The notes beneath the pieces are model-generated. The model saw nothing but the letters and a program-made list of their open reading frames with translations. It was not told the DNA's origin and did not search any database. A stretch of DNA of 13,692 nucleotides from an uncultured Actinomycetes bacterium. Lineage in GTDB: Bacteria > Actinomycetota > Thermoleophilia > Solirubrobacterales > 70-9. Shown piece by piece: positions 13,506-13,692 of this stretch (position 1 is the first letter of the stretch; each line of letters opens with the position of its first letter). Made by a program: the position numbers and the translations under genes. The stretch covers positions 1-13,692 of the forward strand of contig CALCIA010000318.1 in NCBI GenBank assembly GCA_937907435.1, written 5' to 3'.

Positions 13506-13555
13506 CGCCCCTCTCGCCACGGCCCGGGCAGGCTGTGGCCGTGGCGAGAGGGGCG
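13506..13555 (+). terminator. Long perfect hairpin after the second IclR gene, loop shared with 94-151
   Basis: Positions 13506-13524 and 13537-13555 are exact reverse complements (19 pairs) around the 12-base loop CGGGCAGGCTGT (13525-13536). It begins 81 bases after the IclR stop, in the sense direction. No U tract follows. The loop differs by one base from the loop of the hairpin at 94-151 when both are read in the sense of the adjacent gene block, while the stems share no evident sequence. A terminator or 3'-end element with a recognised loop is the best reading. Confidence 0.75.
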
Positions 13556-13692
13556 GGTGTGCGGAAGGTGTGGAGGGTCGTGCGCGGGGGCGTCACGGGG
13601 GTGCGTCGGGAGTGGCACGGATCCGTGACGGGAGTCCGACGTCGTCACAGAGATGCCGAGAACTCCTGACTTCCTCCCGTGTTGTGCAACAC
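13556..13692. other. Non-coding edge region with dyad symmetries
   Basis: No convincing gene is seen on either strand. The stretch has three closely spaced G runs (about 13586-13610), a 12-base perfect palindrome CACGGATCCGTG (13616-13627), AGTCCGAC at 13632-13639, GACTTCCTCCCG at 13667-13678, and at the edge the dyad GTGTTG-TG-CAACAC (13679-13692). The last resembles the TTG-centre-CAA operators of several one-component repressors. This may be the control region of a gene beyond the window. Confidence 0.4.

Noticed and set aside
13211..13648. A 145-codon - strand frame over the end of the second IclR gene and the hairpin
   Set aside because: Pro/Arg/Ser-rich translation crossing a 19-bp perfect stem and the end of a well-supported gene; judged a compositional shadow.
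1..13692. tRNA, rRNA, CRISPR arrays, riboswitches, phage or conjugation genes
   Set aside because: No cloverleaf, rRNA core, regularly spaced repeats or recognisable riboswitch core was seen by eye in the non-coding stretches, and no gene shows such family motifs.

Overview
The window is GC-rich DNA with strong G/C preference at third codon positions, GTG starts, two IclR-type regulators, a lipoprotein-type sugar-binding protein and no mobile-element genes. This suggests a high-GC actinobacterium. A deep-branching group such as Thermoleophilia is possible, but that is a guess from style, not a proven placement.

Layout. Positions 1-45 hold what looks like the last codons of a + strand gene. 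A very long perfect hairpin (94-151) separates it from a ten-gene - strand operon running from 10139 down to 183. In transcription order the operon encodes a split-barrel flavin/F420-type protein, an M20 amidohydrolase/peptidase, a ribose-type ABC permease, a sugar-binding lipoprotein, the double ATPase, a second ribose-type permease, a PfkB-family kinase resembling 2-keto-3-deoxygluconate (KDG) kinase, a KDPG/KDPGal-type aldolase, a COG3618-like amidohydrolase/lactonase and a class I aminotransferase. Eight of the nine junctions are 4-base ATGA or GTGA overlaps, and the ninth can be read the same way. Divergent from the operon, across about 80 bases with promoter and operator candidates, is an IclR regulator (10220-11002). 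It is followed by a secreted protein of unknown function with a His-rich tail (11123-12589) and a second IclR regulator (12630-13424). A second long perfect hairpin (13506-13555) closes the block. The last 137 bases look like a non-coding regulatory region at the window edge.

How the genes may work together. The transporter imports a sugar, sugar acid or derivative. The amidohydrolase may open a lactone and the M20 enzyme may remove an acyl group. The kinase and aldolase would then split a 2-keto-3-deoxy sugar acid to pyruvate and a triose phosphate, and the aminotransferase would handle amino or keto products. No sugar dehydrogenase or sugar-acid dehydratase is present, so the pathway needs enzymes encoded elsewhere. 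The two IclR proteins are the obvious candidates for local control.

The most unusual signal is the pair of hairpins at the two outer ends. Their stems (23 and 19 perfect pairs) are unrelated in sequence, but in the sense orientation of the gene block beside each they share a 12-base loop identical at 11 of 12 positions (CTGGCAGGCTGT and CGGGCAGGCTGT). Other notable regulatory structures are a 13-bp perfect inverted repeat that encloses the TATACT -10 box and the apparently leaderless GTG of the second IclR gene, a 19-base perfect palindrome at the predicted start of transcription of the secreted-protein gene, and a 14-bp tandem duplication that puts a five-codon mini-cistron in ATGA overlap with the first gene of the operon.
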